A stretch of DNA of 57,129 bases, from positions 1 through 57,129 of the forward strand of contig CAKUBN010000010.1 of NCBI GenBank assembly GCA_934643185.1, written 5' to 3'. The notes under the pieces are model-generated. The model searched no databases and had not been told where the DNA came from. It saw only the letters and a program-made list of their open reading frames with translations. The translations under genes and the position numbers were made by a program. The DNA is from an uncultured Eubacteriales bacterium (GTDB lineage Bacteria; Bacillota; Clostridia; Oscillospirales; Acutalibacteraceae). This document shows, one piece after another, positions 32,663 through 41,094 of this stretch (its first letter is position 1; every line of letters begins with the position of its first letter).

Positions 32663-33682
32663 TCAGTTTTGTGCCGGGGCGGAGGCGGTCTCCATGGTGT
32701 TTAAAACGTGCTTTACAAGGCGGTGCGTTTTGAGGTCGATGGGGTTCTGCGGGTTTTCGCACAGCTGCACGTAGCAGCGTTTTAAATCATCCGCATAGCT
32801 TTGGAACGTGACAAGGTCGAACGCGCGCTGGCAGCACGTGAGCGCCTCTTCGATATCGGCCTTGTTGCGGTAATCGCTTTCAATGACGAGCGCCGTTTTG
32901 GCGAGCGCCAGACGGTAGCTGAAGTAGCCCATGTGCTCGGAATTCTGCTCGGCCGCAGAGAACGAAAGCCCCTTTTGCGCAATGCGCAGGATGAGGTCGT
33001 ACTCGAGGCTCTTTTTCAGAATTTCCGTCAGGTACAGCTTGCAGCAGTTTGCGGCGTTTAAAGGCTGCGGGCGGCCGTTTGCGGGAATTTTTTCAAAAAT
33101 GACGCGGCGCAGGACGTTTTCGGCGTCTGCGGTGCGGTTTTTGTCGAGCAGCACGGTGGCTTCTTTCATGTATCCGCGCTCGTCGAGCGGGAAAATACGC
33201 TCAAAATCGCGGCAGATGGAAAGGGCTTTTTCAAAATAGCTCTCGGTCTCCTCCGGCGGGCAGCACAAGGCGCGGGTGCGGCAATACTCGGCGGCGTCTT
33301 TAAAGAGCCGCGGTTCGTTCCAGTTTTCGCGCCCGAGTTTTTCGGCGGCTGCAAGGTACGCTTCGCCGTCTGCGCCGCTGCGTGCGCAGGCATTGAGTGT
33401 GATGGCGAGCAATGTTGCGCTGCGGGGGTAGATTTTGAGTGCGAAGTCGCACACGCGCAAAGCGTCGAAATAATCGCCGAGCACCTCAAAGCGGTCGATG
33501 AGGTTATTGAAGTCGCCGACGGTGCCGGTGACGTGGTTGTTTTCGTCCAACACGGCATCTGCAAGGCTGCGCATGAACGTGGCGCTGCCGTGCCCGCCGT
33601 GCTTTCTGAGCAAGGCGAGCGCTTCTGCGGCGGAGCAGATATGCAGGGTGTTTGGGGTGATATTTTTAACAGGGGTTTCCAT
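32663..33682 (-). CDS. TPR-like helical repeat protein
   Basis: This 339-residue soluble protein consists of helical hairpins with TPR spacing, for example GDYFDALRVCDFALKIYPRS (about 60-79), ETESYFEKALSICRDFERIF, and NKADIEEALTCCQRAFDLVT. No catalytic motif is seen. TPR proteins are scaffolds. It lies between the winged-helix regulator and the FtsK unit, but a terminator separates it from the latter. The ATG at 33682 follows GAGGTGCATCAC. Confidence 0.7.
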   Translation of the reverse strand: METPVKNITPNTLHICSAAEALALLRKHGGHGSATFMRSLADAVLDENNHVTGTVGDFNNLIDRFEVLGDYFDALRVCDFALKIYPRSATLLAITLNACARSGADGEAYLAAAEKLGRENWNEPRLFKDAAEYCRTRALCCPPEETESYFEKALSICRDFERIFPLDERGYMKEATVLLDKNRTADAENVLRRVIFEKIPANGRPQPLNAANCCKLYLTEILKKSLEYDLILRIAQKGLSFSAAEQNSEHMGYFSYRLALAKTALVIESDYRNKADIEEALTCCQRAFDLVTFQSYADDLKRCYVQLCENPQNPIDLKTHRLVKHVLNTMETASAPAQN

Positions 33683-33718
33683 GTGATGCACCTCTTTTTG
33701 GCTTTTATGATTTTCTAA

Positions 33719-33903
33719 CGACTCGTTTGCGAGTCGTTTGGGAGACCCCCTAATTGGGTCTCCCACGAGATAACAGTCCACTGGACTGTTATCTCTCCCG
33801 TCCTGATTTTATGTAGGCAAAAGGGTTTCGCCATTTGCGAATGGCGACTTAGGGCGCTGCCCTAAGAATCCGCAGCCTTTTGAAAAAGGCTGGCGAAAAC
33901 TTT
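33719..33903 (-). repeat. Multi-hairpin intergenic element, copy C
   Basis: On the minus strand it starts about 30 bp after the winged-helix regulator stop. Stems: AGCCTTTTTC-type H1, AGGGC/GCCCT, CGCCATT/AATGGCG, GAGATAACAGTCC/GGACTGTTATCTC, TGGGAGACCC/GGGTCTCCCA and CGACTCG/CGAGTCG. Confidence 0.9.
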
Positions 33904-33933
33904 ATTGGTCGTTCCGTTGACGTTGGCTTATGG

Positions 33934-34881
33934 TCAGAAATTTTCGTTCAGCATTTCAACAACATCACAGGTTTCCGCAAGCATTTTGAAATTCCGCTCG
34001 CCGAGCAACGCGCAGAGGACGACGAGTGCGACGCCGCGGTGAACATTATTTTCCTCGCTGCACCGTTGCCACAGGTGGTAAAGCTCGCTTAGCTGCGGCG
34101 AATTTTGCAGCACGGCGCCGAGTGTGGTCTCAATCACGCTCGGAATCAGCATACGCTCCAAATACGTTTTGCAGTTTCGTGTAAGCTCACGCCCGCGCCA
34201 GCCGCTGTCGTTTTGAAAATCTTGCTTTAAGTCGAGGAGCAGTTCGCTTGTACCTTCGCCGCCATACAACGCTCTGCGGTCGCTTTCTTCGGGATATGTG
34301 CACAAAATGCGTGCCCAGATGCTTTGGGGTAAAATCCAGCTGTAAAACGCGTCCTCGGCGACGGTGTCGGCTGAGCCGGGCTCCAAGCTGAGCGGCGGAA
34401 GCTTTTCGATATAGCCGACGGACTGCAAAAACCACGCTTTTTTATACATACTGTCGCCCATAAGCAGCAAATAGACCGTATCAAGCGTGAGCGTTGGCGC
34501 ATTTTCGGCAAAAACAGGGTCGGTGTGATGGTTGGTCTCTTCGGTTTTTGGGACTTCGTTTTTTGTTTTTTCGGCGCTTTCCGTAAAGACGTAGCCGATG
34601 CCGGTTTTGGTTGTGATGCACGGCTTTAGGCCGGCTGCTTTTAAAAGGCGGCGCACGTTGGAAACGGTATCATAAATGAGGTTGCTGCCGTCCACGTCGG
34701 TATCGTAGCCCCAGACGTGCTCGACGATCTGCTCTTTTTTAAGCGTTTGCCCGGCGTTTAAGACGAGGTAATGCAGCAGGCGGTTTTGCTGCGCGGTGAG
34801 GCTGAAGGTTTTGCCGTCTGCGCATAATGTGCCGCCTGTGGCGTTATACGTGACGTTTTGAATGGTATAAAGCTCGTCCAC
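33934..34881 (-). CDS. OmpR-type winged-helix one-component regulator
   Basis: This 315-residue protein has an N-terminal OmpR/PhoB (Trans_reg_C) DNA-binding domain: LTAQQNRLLHYLVLNAGQTL, the recognition region QIVEHVWGYDTDVDGS, and the wing RRLLKAAGL..TKTGIGYVF (to about residue 100). It lacks a receiver domain. Residues 130-315 form an unrecognised helical domain that may sense a signal, as in CadC or SARP-like regulators. The start is GTG at 34881 with AAAGGAGG upstream. It is divergent from the sigma-like gene, with repeats in the shared intergenic region. Confidence 0.82.
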   Translation of the reverse strand: MDELYTIQNVTYNATGGTLCADGKTFSLTAQQNRLLHYLVLNAGQTLKKEQIVEHVWGYDTDVDGSNLIYDTVSNVRRLLKAAGLKPCITTKTGIGYVFTESAEKTKNEVPKTEETNHHTDPVFAENAPTLTLDTVYLLLMGDSMYKKAWFLQSVGYIEKLPPLSLEPGSADTVAEDAFYSWILPQSIWARILCTYPEESDRRALYGGEGTSELLLDLKQDFQNDSGWRGRELTRNCKTYLERMLIPSVIETTLGAVLQNSPQLSELYHLWQRCSEENNVHRGVALVVLCALLGERNFKMLAETCDVVEMLNENF

Positions 34882-34911
34882 GGTGTCGCCTCCTTTTTCG
34901 TTTATAAACCG

Positions 34912-34940
34912 ATTATAGCATTGAATGCGCCCGGGTTCAA
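34912..34940 (-). promoter_or_regulatory. Promoter of the winged-helix regulator
   Basis: On the minus strand TTGAAC (34940-34935), 17-bp spacer and perfect TATAAT (34917-34912) with TG extension lie 31 bp before the GTG start. Direct repeats AAAATCGAG (twice, about 34955-34976) and CTGTTCC (twice) lie just upstream and are candidate regulator sites. Confidence 0.75.
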
Positions 34941-35007
34941 CGCTGTTCCACGAAAATCGAGAAAAAATCGAGACTGTTCCGAGGCGATGCCGAGAACCGT
35001 TTTTTAT

Positions 35008-35040
35008 CCTTAAAGCACAAAGAAAAACGCTTTAAGGAGG
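35008..35040 (+). promoter_or_regulatory. Hairpin abutting the SD of the sigma-like gene
   Basis: CCTTAAAGC (35008-35016) pairs perfectly with GCTTTAAGG (35029-35037). The second arm overlaps the Shine-Dalgarno AAGGAGG (35034-35040), 7 nt before the ATG, so it may limit translation initiation. Confidence 0.5.
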
Positions 35041-35047
35041 AACGGAT

Positions 35048-35902
35048 ATGGCAGCGAAGGTATTTGAAAAAAGCGCGGAGGAAGCAGCGTTCTGCGCCGT
35101 TTTAAAGGAAGTGTACGAAAGCGGAAAAAACAGCGTTGCCGCTCTGTGGGCGGACGCGGCGCTTTCTGCACGCTTTCAGGAAAGCCTGTATGCGTTCCTT
35201 TTAAAGGACGTTTTGGGCAGCGCTGCGGCGGGCGTAAAGCTGCGCGCGCTGTGCGCTTTTTGCGGCGGCGAAGCGGAGACGGTGCAGACCGAATACACGC
35301 ACGAGACGTTCATCGGCCTGATGAGCCCTATCACAAAGGGCGAAAACAAGGGTGTGGTGCGCCTTGACCTGTTTTTCAAAAAGGGGGAGGCGCATTTTAT
35401 CCCGACGCTGTTCGCCTATGTGCTGAACAACATCCTCGGTGACCGCTTTAAAAAGGTCGTGCCGGACAGCCTTGACCGTGAAATGGAGGGTGAAGACGGC
35501 AGCATGGCGCTTGGTGCGAGCCTTGCGGGCGAAGAAAACACGGAGCGCGAGGTGCTTAGCGAGATGATGAGCGCCGACATGGTGCAGGCCGTATACGAGA
35601 CGCTGCGCGACCGCCCGGACGAGCTTTTTGCCTTTGCCCACAAGCAGAGCGAGGGCCGGATGGACTGCAAAACGCTTTTAAAGACGCTGCGCCGCCTGCG
35701 CACGCCCGAAAAGGTTTGCGAAAACGCGCTGGCAGTGCTGGGCGCGGCGCAGAACAAGGCATCGTTTGACGAAAAGGCGGGCCTACGCCTGGAGCGCATC
35801 CTCAAAATGGACGACCGCCGCGCTGCCGCAGAGCTTTCCGCCTGCGCAAACCGCGCGAAAACGCGCCTTAAAAAGTCCGAGGTGCTGCTCGCGATGCGGT
35901 AA
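35048..35902 (+). CDS. Unrecognised protein with weak sigma-factor-like features
   Basis: This 284-residue soluble protein has no clear family. The middle (AYVLNNILGDRFKKVVPDSL, then DREMEGEDGSMALG) recalls the region 2 to linker passage of sigma-70 factors, which often contain a SLDxxxxxDG segment, and the C-terminus is helical and basic (ANRAKTRLKKSEVLLAMR). The similarity is weak. It is divergent from an OmpR-type regulator with a shared repeat-rich intergenic region, so regulatory linkage is plausible. Confidence 0.6.
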   Translation: MAAKVFEKSAEEAAFCAVLKEVYESGKNSVAALWADAALSARFQESLYAFLLKDVLGSAAAGVKLRALCAFCGGEAETVQTEYTHETFIGLMSPITKGENKGVVRLDLFFKKGEAHFIPTLFAYVLNNILGDRFKKVVPDSLDREMEGEDGSMALGASLAGEENTEREVLSEMMSADMVQAVYETLRDRPDELFAFAHKQSEGRMDCKTLLKTLRRLRTPEKVCENALAVLGAAQNKASFDEKAGLRLERILKMDDRRAAAELSACANRAKTRLKKSEVLLAMR

Positions 35903-35914
35903 ATATCAGAAAAA

Positions 35915-35948
35915 GCCCCGCGCAGGAAATGGGCTTTCTGCGCGGGGC
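35915..35948 (+). terminator. Terminator between convergent genes
   Basis: GCCCCGCGCAG (35915-35925) pairs with CTGCGCGGGGC (35938-35948), 11 bp, followed by GTTGTT. A-rich sequence on the other side suits use in the minus direction too. Confidence 0.8.
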
Positions 35949-35963
35949 GTTGTTATGTCGAAT

Positions 35964-36545
35964 TTAATGCGCGTTCGGGTCGGGGGCGTCGGTGAGGAAG
36001 CGGACGGGGGCGGGGGTATCGGTATGGATGCCGATGAACTTTTCCATCCAGATCATATCATACCAGTGGCCGAACTTATAACCGCACTTTGTGAACGTGC
36101 CGACGAGCTTGTAGCCGAGGTGGGCGTGGAAATCGGCGCTGTTGTGGTTTAAATACTCGTCCTCTTTTTCAACATAGCCGATGCAGGCGTAGAGGTTTAA
36201 AATGCCCATGTCCTTGAGGCGCTGCTCCATGGCTTCGTAGATCTTTCTGCCGAAGCCCTGCTTTTTGGCGGTGTGGTCGAGGTAGACGGTCATCTCGCAC
36301 GACCAATCGTAGGCGGCGCGGCCGACGAACGAGCCCGCGTAGGCGTAGCCCATGACCTTGCCGTCTGCTTCGAGGACGATGTACGGGTAGCGCAGCGTGA
36401 TGGTTTTCATGCGGTGCTGAAATTCTTCGAGCGACGGCACGTCATACTCAAAGGTGATGGCGGTGTTCTGCACGTAGTAAGCGTAAATTTCCAGCAGGCG
36501 CGGGGCGTCGGAAAGCTTGGCGTCTCGAATGGTGACCGTACTCAT
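35964..36545 (-). CDS. GNAT acetyltransferase, phosphinothricin/MnaT-like
   Basis: This 193-residue protein matches the Pat/MnaT-type GNAT group: VTIRDAKLSDAPRLLEIYAY, NTAITFEYDVPSLEEF, the AcCoA loop AKKQGFGRKIYEAM, NLYACIGYVEKEDEYLN, and the terminal GYKFGHWYDMIWMEK. Such enzymes acetylate amino-acid analogues such as phosphinothricin or methionine sulfoximine. The ATG at 36545 follows TAGGAGG. It is converging with the sigma-like gene. Confidence 0.9.
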   Translation of the reverse strand: MSTVTIRDAKLSDAPRLLEIYAYYVQNTAITFEYDVPSLEEFQHRMKTITLRYPYIVLEADGKVMGYAYAGSFVGRAAYDWSCEMTVYLDHTAKKQGFGRKIYEAMEQRLKDMGILNLYACIGYVEKEDEYLNHNSADFHAHLGYKLVGTFTKCGYKFGHWYDMIWMEKFIGIHTDTPAPVRFLTDAPDPNAH

Positions 36546-36599
36546 GAAAAAACCTCCTAAAGCAAGCAAATATGAAAAAATAAATTTGAAAAAAGAATA

Positions 36600-36642
36600 G
36601 CACCGCCGGGGCGAAGTGTCAACCCGGGCGGTGCATTTTTTG
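36600..36642. terminator. Bidirectional terminator downstream of the aldo/keto reductase
   Basis: GCACCGCC (36600-36607) pairs with GGCGGTGC (36627-36634) with an internal CGGG/CCCG extension; T-runs flank both sides. Confidence 0.75.
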
Positions 36643-36654
36643 TCTGATTTTAAC

Positions 36655-37662
36655 TTATTTTCTCCAGTTGCGGCTGAAGGACTTGCCCTCGTATTCTACG
36701 GTGCCGCGGTGGCCGTGGACGGTGCAGGCATTGAGTGCGGCTTCAAGCGCCGTGAACTCGTCGTCCGTCAGCGTGACGTTCCAGCCGCCGAGGTTCTCTA
36801 AGATGCGCTCGCGGTTTTTGGAGCCGGGGATCGGCACGACGTTCGGGTATTTGTGGAGCATCCACGCGAGGGAGATCTGCGCGTTGGTGGCGTTTTTCTC
36901 CTTGGCATACTTTGCGAGGATGTCCAGAATGGGCTGGTTTGCGGTGATGTTCTCTTTGGAAAGCTGCGGCACCCACTTGCGCACGTCGTCGGTCTCTTCA
37001 AAGTTTGTCTCCGCGGTGATCTTGCCGGAGAGGAAGCCGCTTGCGATCGGCGAGAACGGCACGACGCCGATGTTGTTTTCTAAGCAATACGGGAAGATTT
37101 CCGCTTCGCAGTCGCGCTCCAGCATGGAGTAGAGGTTCTGAACGGCGGAGACGGGCGTGACGCGGTTTGCGGCATCGAGCGTATCCTTCGAGACCTGCGA
37201 GAGACCCCAGCCGCGGATGAGCCCTTCCTTGATGAGCTTGCCCATGGCGTCTGCGACGTCTTCCACGGGGATGTTTTCGTTGACGCGGTGGAGGTAGTAA
37301 AGGTCGATATAATCGGTCTGCAGATTTTCCATGGAGTGCAGCAGGTGGGCTTTTACGGCCTCGTACAGGGTAGTGCCGTTTTCGAGCTCTGCGGGGGAGA
37401 CGTGCAGCTTTGTGGCGAGGACGATGTCTTTACGAAACTCTTTAATGGCTTTGCCGACGAGCTGCTCGTTGTGGCCGGGGTAGAACTGCTCGCGGCCGTA
37501 GCCCTCGGCGGTATCGAAGAACGTGCAGCCGAAGTCGTGCGCGGCGCGGATGGCCTCGATGGAATAGCTTTCCTCCGGCACCTTGCCGTAGCCGTGGGAA
37601 AAGCCCATGCAGCCCATGCCAATGGGCGAAACTTCAATGTCGCGTAAAAAACGGGTTTTCAT
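36655..37662 (-). CDS. Aldo/keto reductase
   Basis: This 335-residue NAD(P)H-dependent oxidoreductase has the (beta/alpha)8 family motifs: IGMGCMGFSHGYG near the N-terminus, FFDTAEGYG (catalytic Asp and Tyr near 50-58), LATKLHV, the YLHR segment for the active-site His (YIDLYYLHRVNENIPVED), and the cofactor loop VVPIPGSKNRERILENLGG. It is of the YakC/AKR13-like group. The ATG follows AGGAGGACTCCCCAC. A LysR gene is divergent across an intergenic region containing a hairpin element, so that regulator may not be its direct controller. Confidence 0.93.
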   Translation of the reverse strand: MKTRFLRDIEVSPIGMGCMGFSHGYGKVPEESYSIEAIRAAHDFGCTFFDTAEGYGREQFYPGHNEQLVGKAIKEFRKDIVLATKLHVSPAELENGTTLYEAVKAHLLHSMENLQTDYIDLYYLHRVNENIPVEDVADAMGKLIKEGLIRGWGLSQVSKDTLDAANRVTPVSAVQNLYSMLERDCEAEIFPYCLENNIGVVPFSPIASGFLSGKITAETNFEETDDVRKWVPQLSKENITANQPILDILAKYAKEKNATNAQISLAWMLHKYPNVVPIPGSKNRERILENLGGWNVTLTDDEFTALEAALNACTVHGHRGTVEYEGKSFSRNWRK

Positions 37663-37712
37663 GTGGGGAGTCCTCCTGTGATATTTTAAATTTTTAGTTT
37701 TTATGTGTTTTT

Positions 37713-37894
37713 AAAGGCGGCGTTTGGCCGCCTTTTAGGGAACCCATGCAACTGGGTTCCCTACGGTTTGAACGTCCCCCGGACGTTCAAACCTACCTTC
37801 CTAGTTTTGGGGTAGGCAAAGGGTTTCACCCTTGGAATCGCAACCGAACGCATGCGTTCGGTTTAAGCTTCTTGAAAAAGCTTGAGCAAAACTT
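37713..37894 (-). repeat. Multi-hairpin intergenic element, copy D
   Basis: On the minus strand it follows the stop of a MATE-like remnant. Stems: AAGCTTTTTCAAGAAGCTT, CCGAACG/CGTTCGG, GGTTTGAACGTCC/GGACGTTCAAACC, AGGGAACCC/GGGTTCCCT and AAAGGCGGC/GCCGCCTTT. The core linker GCCTACC is kept. The H2-H3 region is rearranged compared with other copies. Confidence 0.85.
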
Positions 37895-37900
37895 TATTTG

Positions 37901-37975
37901 CCTAGCATGCGGGAGACGGCAGAGTTAGTGCCGATGGCGATGCCGCTGCTCTGTGTCTTTATTATAGCGGCAATT
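37901..37975 (-). pseudogene. Short MATE-transporter remnant
   Basis: On the minus strand about 20 codons read GIAIGTNSAVSRMLGK followed by TAA. This resembles the N-terminal MATE signature (GxGxGxNSxxSRxLG) but has no upstream start and no continuation. It is likely the scar of a deleted transporter gene; element D begins 10 bp after this stop. Confidence 0.45.
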
Positions 37976-38044
37976 TGCTTGACAAGGAAGTTTCGGTTTT
38001 ATACAATATATGTAACTAAAAGTTTCAGCCGAGGAGGGAAGACG

Positions 38045-38920
38045 ATGTACGATAAAGTATTGGACACGTTTACAAATGTGGCGGATTGCGGCAGCTTTTC
38101 TAAGGCTGCGGAGCGCATGTACCTGACGCACACGGCGGTCATCAAGCAGATCAACACGCTGGAAAAAGAGCTGGATGTGACTTTGTTTGACCGCACGAGC
38201 CACGGCGTTTCGCTGACGGCGGCGGGGCACGTTTTGTACGAGGAGGCCGAAAAGCTGCGCGCGGCGGCGGACAGCGCCGTGCGGCGCGTGCGGGATGCTG
38301 CGGAGACGCGCACGGTGCTGCGCATCGGCTCTTCGCCTCTTTCGCCGTGCCAGCCGTTTTTGAAGCTGTGGAGCGAAAACGCCGTATTGTGGCCGCAGTT
38401 TCGCGTGGAGGTGGTGCCGTTTACGGAGGACACGCACCGCGTGGAGCGGCTGGGTACGGATTTTGATTTATTTATAGGGCCGTTTAACGCGCAGTACCAT
38501 TTGGCGCGCTGCCGGTTTTACCCCTTGGGCAGCTATGCATTTCACATTGCCGTGCCGCAGAAGCACCGCCTGGCAGGCGAAAAGGAGCTGACGCTGAAAT
38601 CGCTGCGCGGCGAAACGCTGTGCATTATGAAGCGCGGCGTTTCCCCCGCAAACGATGCGGTGCGTGAAAAGGCGTTGGCAGCGGGCGTGCAGGTGGAGGA
38701 CATTCTGCCGAACTACGACATGCAGACCTTTAACCGCTGCGCGGAAAGCGGCAAGCTGCTGCTTTCCTTATCCTGCTGGGCGGATGTACACCCGGGGCTT
38801 TGCAGCGTGCCGCTTTGTGAAGATGCTGCGCTGCCGTACGGCATTGTGGCGGCGGGAAACATAGCGGCGCAGGTGGAAAAATTGCTTTCTGCACTGCCGG
38901 AGGGCGCGCTGCACGCGTGA
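38045..38920 (+). CDS. LysR-family transcriptional regulator
   Basis: This 291-residue regulator has an N-terminal winged HTH (CGSFSKAAERMYLTHTAVIK, residues 15-34, then LFDRTSHGVSLTAAG) and a C-terminal periplasmic-binding-protein-like effector domain starting near residue 90. The ATG at 38045 follows GAGGAGGGAAGACG. It is divergent from the aldo/keto reductase and upstream of ftsH; its target is unclear because element D and a gene remnant lie in between. Confidence 0.92.
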   Translation: MYDKVLDTFTNVADCGSFSKAAERMYLTHTAVIKQINTLEKELDVTLFDRTSHGVSLTAAGHVLYEEAEKLRAAADSAVRRVRDAAETRTVLRIGSSPLSPCQPFLKLWSENAVLWPQFRVEVVPFTEDTHRVERLGTDFDLFIGPFNAQYHLARCRFYPLGSYAFHIAVPQKHRLAGEKELTLKSLRGETLCIMKRGVSPANDAVREKALAAGVQVEDILPNYDMQTFNRCAESGKLLLSLSCWADVHPGLCSVPLCEDAALPYGIVAAGNIAAQVEKLLSALPEGALHA

Positions 38921-38967
38921 TTTTTCAGCTTTCATGATTTGTTCACGAAAAATTGGAAATTTTGAAA

Positions 38968-38996
38968 TTGACTTTACAATAGAAAACGCATAAGAT
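38968..38996 (+). promoter_or_regulatory. Promoter of ftsH
   Basis: TTGACT (38968-38973), 17-bp spacer and TAAGAT (38991-38996), 59 bp before the ATG. Confidence 0.65.
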
Positions 38997-39054
38997 AAGC
39001 GTACAATATGTTGCGCCTGTTTTTATCTGCGCGCGACGTGAGAGGAGAGAGAAC

Positions 39055-40866
39055 ATGAACGAAGTGAAAACACCGAAAAAGCCGCTTATTTTTTACTACG
39101 GCATTGCGATGGTCGTTTTGCTGCTTTTGAACATGCTGGTGATGCCGCTGATCTCGCAGCACCAGGTGGAGGAAGTGGACTACGGCACGTTCATCAAGAT
39201 GACGGAGAACAAAGAGATCGGCCAGGTGGAAATTGAAAGTGACAAGATCTTGTTCACGAACAAGGACGGCAGCAAAATTTATAAGACCGGCCTTTTGAGT
39301 GATGACGGCCTTGTGCAGCGCCTTTACGATTCCGGCGCGGAGTTTTCCGGCGAGATCGTAGAGCAGATGTCCCCGCTGATGAGCTTTATTGTGAGCTGGG
39401 TGCTGCCGATCGTGATCTTTGTGGTGCTGGGGCAAATTTTGTCGCGCCAGCTCATGAAGAAAATGGGCGGCCCGAACGCCATGAAGTTCGACATGGGCAA
39501 GAGCAACGCGAAGGTGTATGTACAGTCCTCGAACGGCATTAAGTTTGCGGACGTTGCAGGCGAGGACGAGGCGAAGGAGAATCTTTCCGAGGTCGTCGAT
39601 TACCTGCATAACCCGAAGAAATACGAGGAGATCGGCGCCGCGATGCCGAAGGGCATTTTGCTTGTGGGTCCTCCGGGAACCGGTAAAACGATGCTGGCAA
39701 AGGCGGTCGCCGGCGAAGCGAACGTACCGTTCTTCTCCATGTCCGGCTCGGAATTTGTGGAGATGTTCGTCGGCATGGGCGCATCGAAAGTGCGTGACCT
39801 CTTTAAGCAGGCAAAGGAAAAAGCGCCGTGCATCGTGTTCATTGATGAGATCGACGCCATCGGCAAAAAGCGCGATAATCAGCTGAGCACGAACGACGAG
39901 CGCGAGCAGACCTTGAATCAGCTGCTGACCGAAATGGACGGCTTTGAGGGCAACAACGGCGTAATTATCCTCGCTGCGACGAACCGCCCGGAGTCGCTTG
40001 ACCCCGCTTTGACGCGCCCGGGTCGTTTTGACCGCCGCGTGCCGGTGGAGCTGCCCGACCTTGCGGGCCGCGAGGCGATTTTGCGCGTACACGCGAAGAA
40101 AATTAAAGTTGCACCCGATGTGGACCTTGCGAAGATCGCACGCATGGCTTCCGGCGCTTCCGGCGCAGAGCTTGCGAACATTGTGAACGAGGCTGCGCTG
40201 CGCGCCGTGCGTGACGGCCGCGCTTCCGCAACGCAGGCTGACCTTGAAGAGAGCATTGAGGTCGTTATTGCGGGTTATCAGAAGAAAAACTCCATTTTGA
40301 CGACGCGCGAAAAGCTCATCGTTTCGTACCACGAGATCGGCCACGCGCTGGTGGCGGCGAAGCAGACGAACTCCGCGCCGGTGCAGAAGATCACCATTAT
40401 TCCGCGTACATCCGGCGCGCTGGGCTACACCATGCAGGTGGACGAGGGCGACCGCTATTTGATGAGCCGCGAGGAGATTGAAAACAAGATCGCGACGTTC
40501 ACGGGCGGCAGAGCCGCGGAAGAAGTGGTGTTCCATTCCGTTACAACGGGTGCCTCGAACGACATTGAACAGGCGACGAAGCTTGCCCGCGCGATGATCA
40601 CGCGCTACGGCATGAGCGATAACTTCGATATGGTCGCGCTGGAGACGGTGACGAACCAGTACCTCGGCGGCGACGCTTCCTTGGCATGCAGCGCCGAAAC
40701 GCAGGCGGAGATCGACAGACAGGTCGTGGACCTTGTGAAAAAGCAGCACGCGAAAGCGGTGCAGATCTTACAGGAGAACAGACAGAAGCTCGACGAGCTT
40801 GCGAAGTTCCTGTACGAAAGAGAGACCATCACCGGCGAAGAGTTTATGGAGATCCTAAATAAGTAA
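39055..40866 (+). CDS. ftsH: ATP-dependent zinc metalloprotease FtsH
   Basis: This 603-residue membrane-bound AAA+ protease degrades misfolded and regulatory proteins. TM helices lie at about 11-33 and 108-130, with an extracytoplasmic FtsH_ext domain between. The AAA domain has Walker A GPPGTGKT (205-212), Walker B VFIDEID (261-267) and the second region of homology RPGRFDRR (321-328). The protease zinc site is HEIGH (426-430) with a third ligand near Asp503. The family usually has HEAGH; Ile in place of Ala is a modest variation. Hairpin element E follows the stop. Confidence 0.97.
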   Translation: MNEVKTPKKPLIFYYGIAMVVLLLLNMLVMPLISQHQVEEVDYGTFIKMTENKEIGQVEIESDKILFTNKDGSKIYKTGLLSDDGLVQRLYDSGAEFSGEIVEQMSPLMSFIVSWVLPIVIFVVLGQILSRQLMKKMGGPNAMKFDMGKSNAKVYVQSSNGIKFADVAGEDEAKENLSEVVDYLHNPKKYEEIGAAMPKGILLVGPPGTGKTMLAKAVAGEANVPFFSMSGSEFVEMFVGMGASKVRDLFKQAKEKAPCIVFIDEIDAIGKKRDNQLSTNDEREQTLNQLLTEMDGFEGNNGVIILAATNRPESLDPALTRPGRFDRRVPVELPDLAGREAILRVHAKKIKVAPDVDLAKIARMASGASGAELANIVNEAALRAVRDGRASATQADLEESIEVVIAGYQKKNSILTTREKLIVSYHEIGHALVAAKQTNSAPVQKITIIPRTSGALGYTMQVDEGDRYLMSREEIENKIATFTGGRAAEEVVFHSVTTGASNDIEQATKLARAMITRYGMSDNFDMVALETVTNQYLGGDASLACSAETQAEIDRQVVDLVKKQHAKAVQILQENRQKLDELAKFLYERETITGEEFMEILNK

Positions 40867-40894
40867 GGATTTGCTTGCTGACGGTGAACAAAAC

Positions 40895-41087
40895 TTAAAA
40901 GTTTTGCTCAAGCTTTTTCAAAAGCTTGTCAGATTCCAAAGGTGAAACCTTTGGTCGAGCTCCGCAGAGCTCGAAACACTTTTTGCCTGACGAAAATCAG
41001 GAAGATAGGCGGAAACTTCCTGCGGACGTTTCCGCCGTAAGGAACCCTATTAAGGGGTTCCTTAAAGAACTCGCGCGGCGAGTTCTT
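40895..41087 (+). repeat. Multi-hairpin intergenic element, copy E
   Basis: It starts 29 bp after the ftsH stop, in the ftsH sense. Stems: AAGCTTTTTCAAAAGCTT, CCAAAGGT/ACCTTTGG, CGAGCTC/GAGCTCG, a GGCGGAAAC/GTTTCCGCC H4, AAGGAACCC/GGGTTCCTT and AAGAACTCGC/GCGAGTTCTT. The core TTTTTGCCTGAC..ATCAGGA is present. Confidence 0.9.
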
Positions 41088-41094
41088 AGAAATA

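Noticed and set aside
38974..40749. A 591-codon open frame on the minus strand opposite ftsH
   Set aside because: It is Arg/His/Leu-rich, matches no family, and lies entirely antisense to a complete FtsH; it reflects the codon bias of a GC-rich gene.
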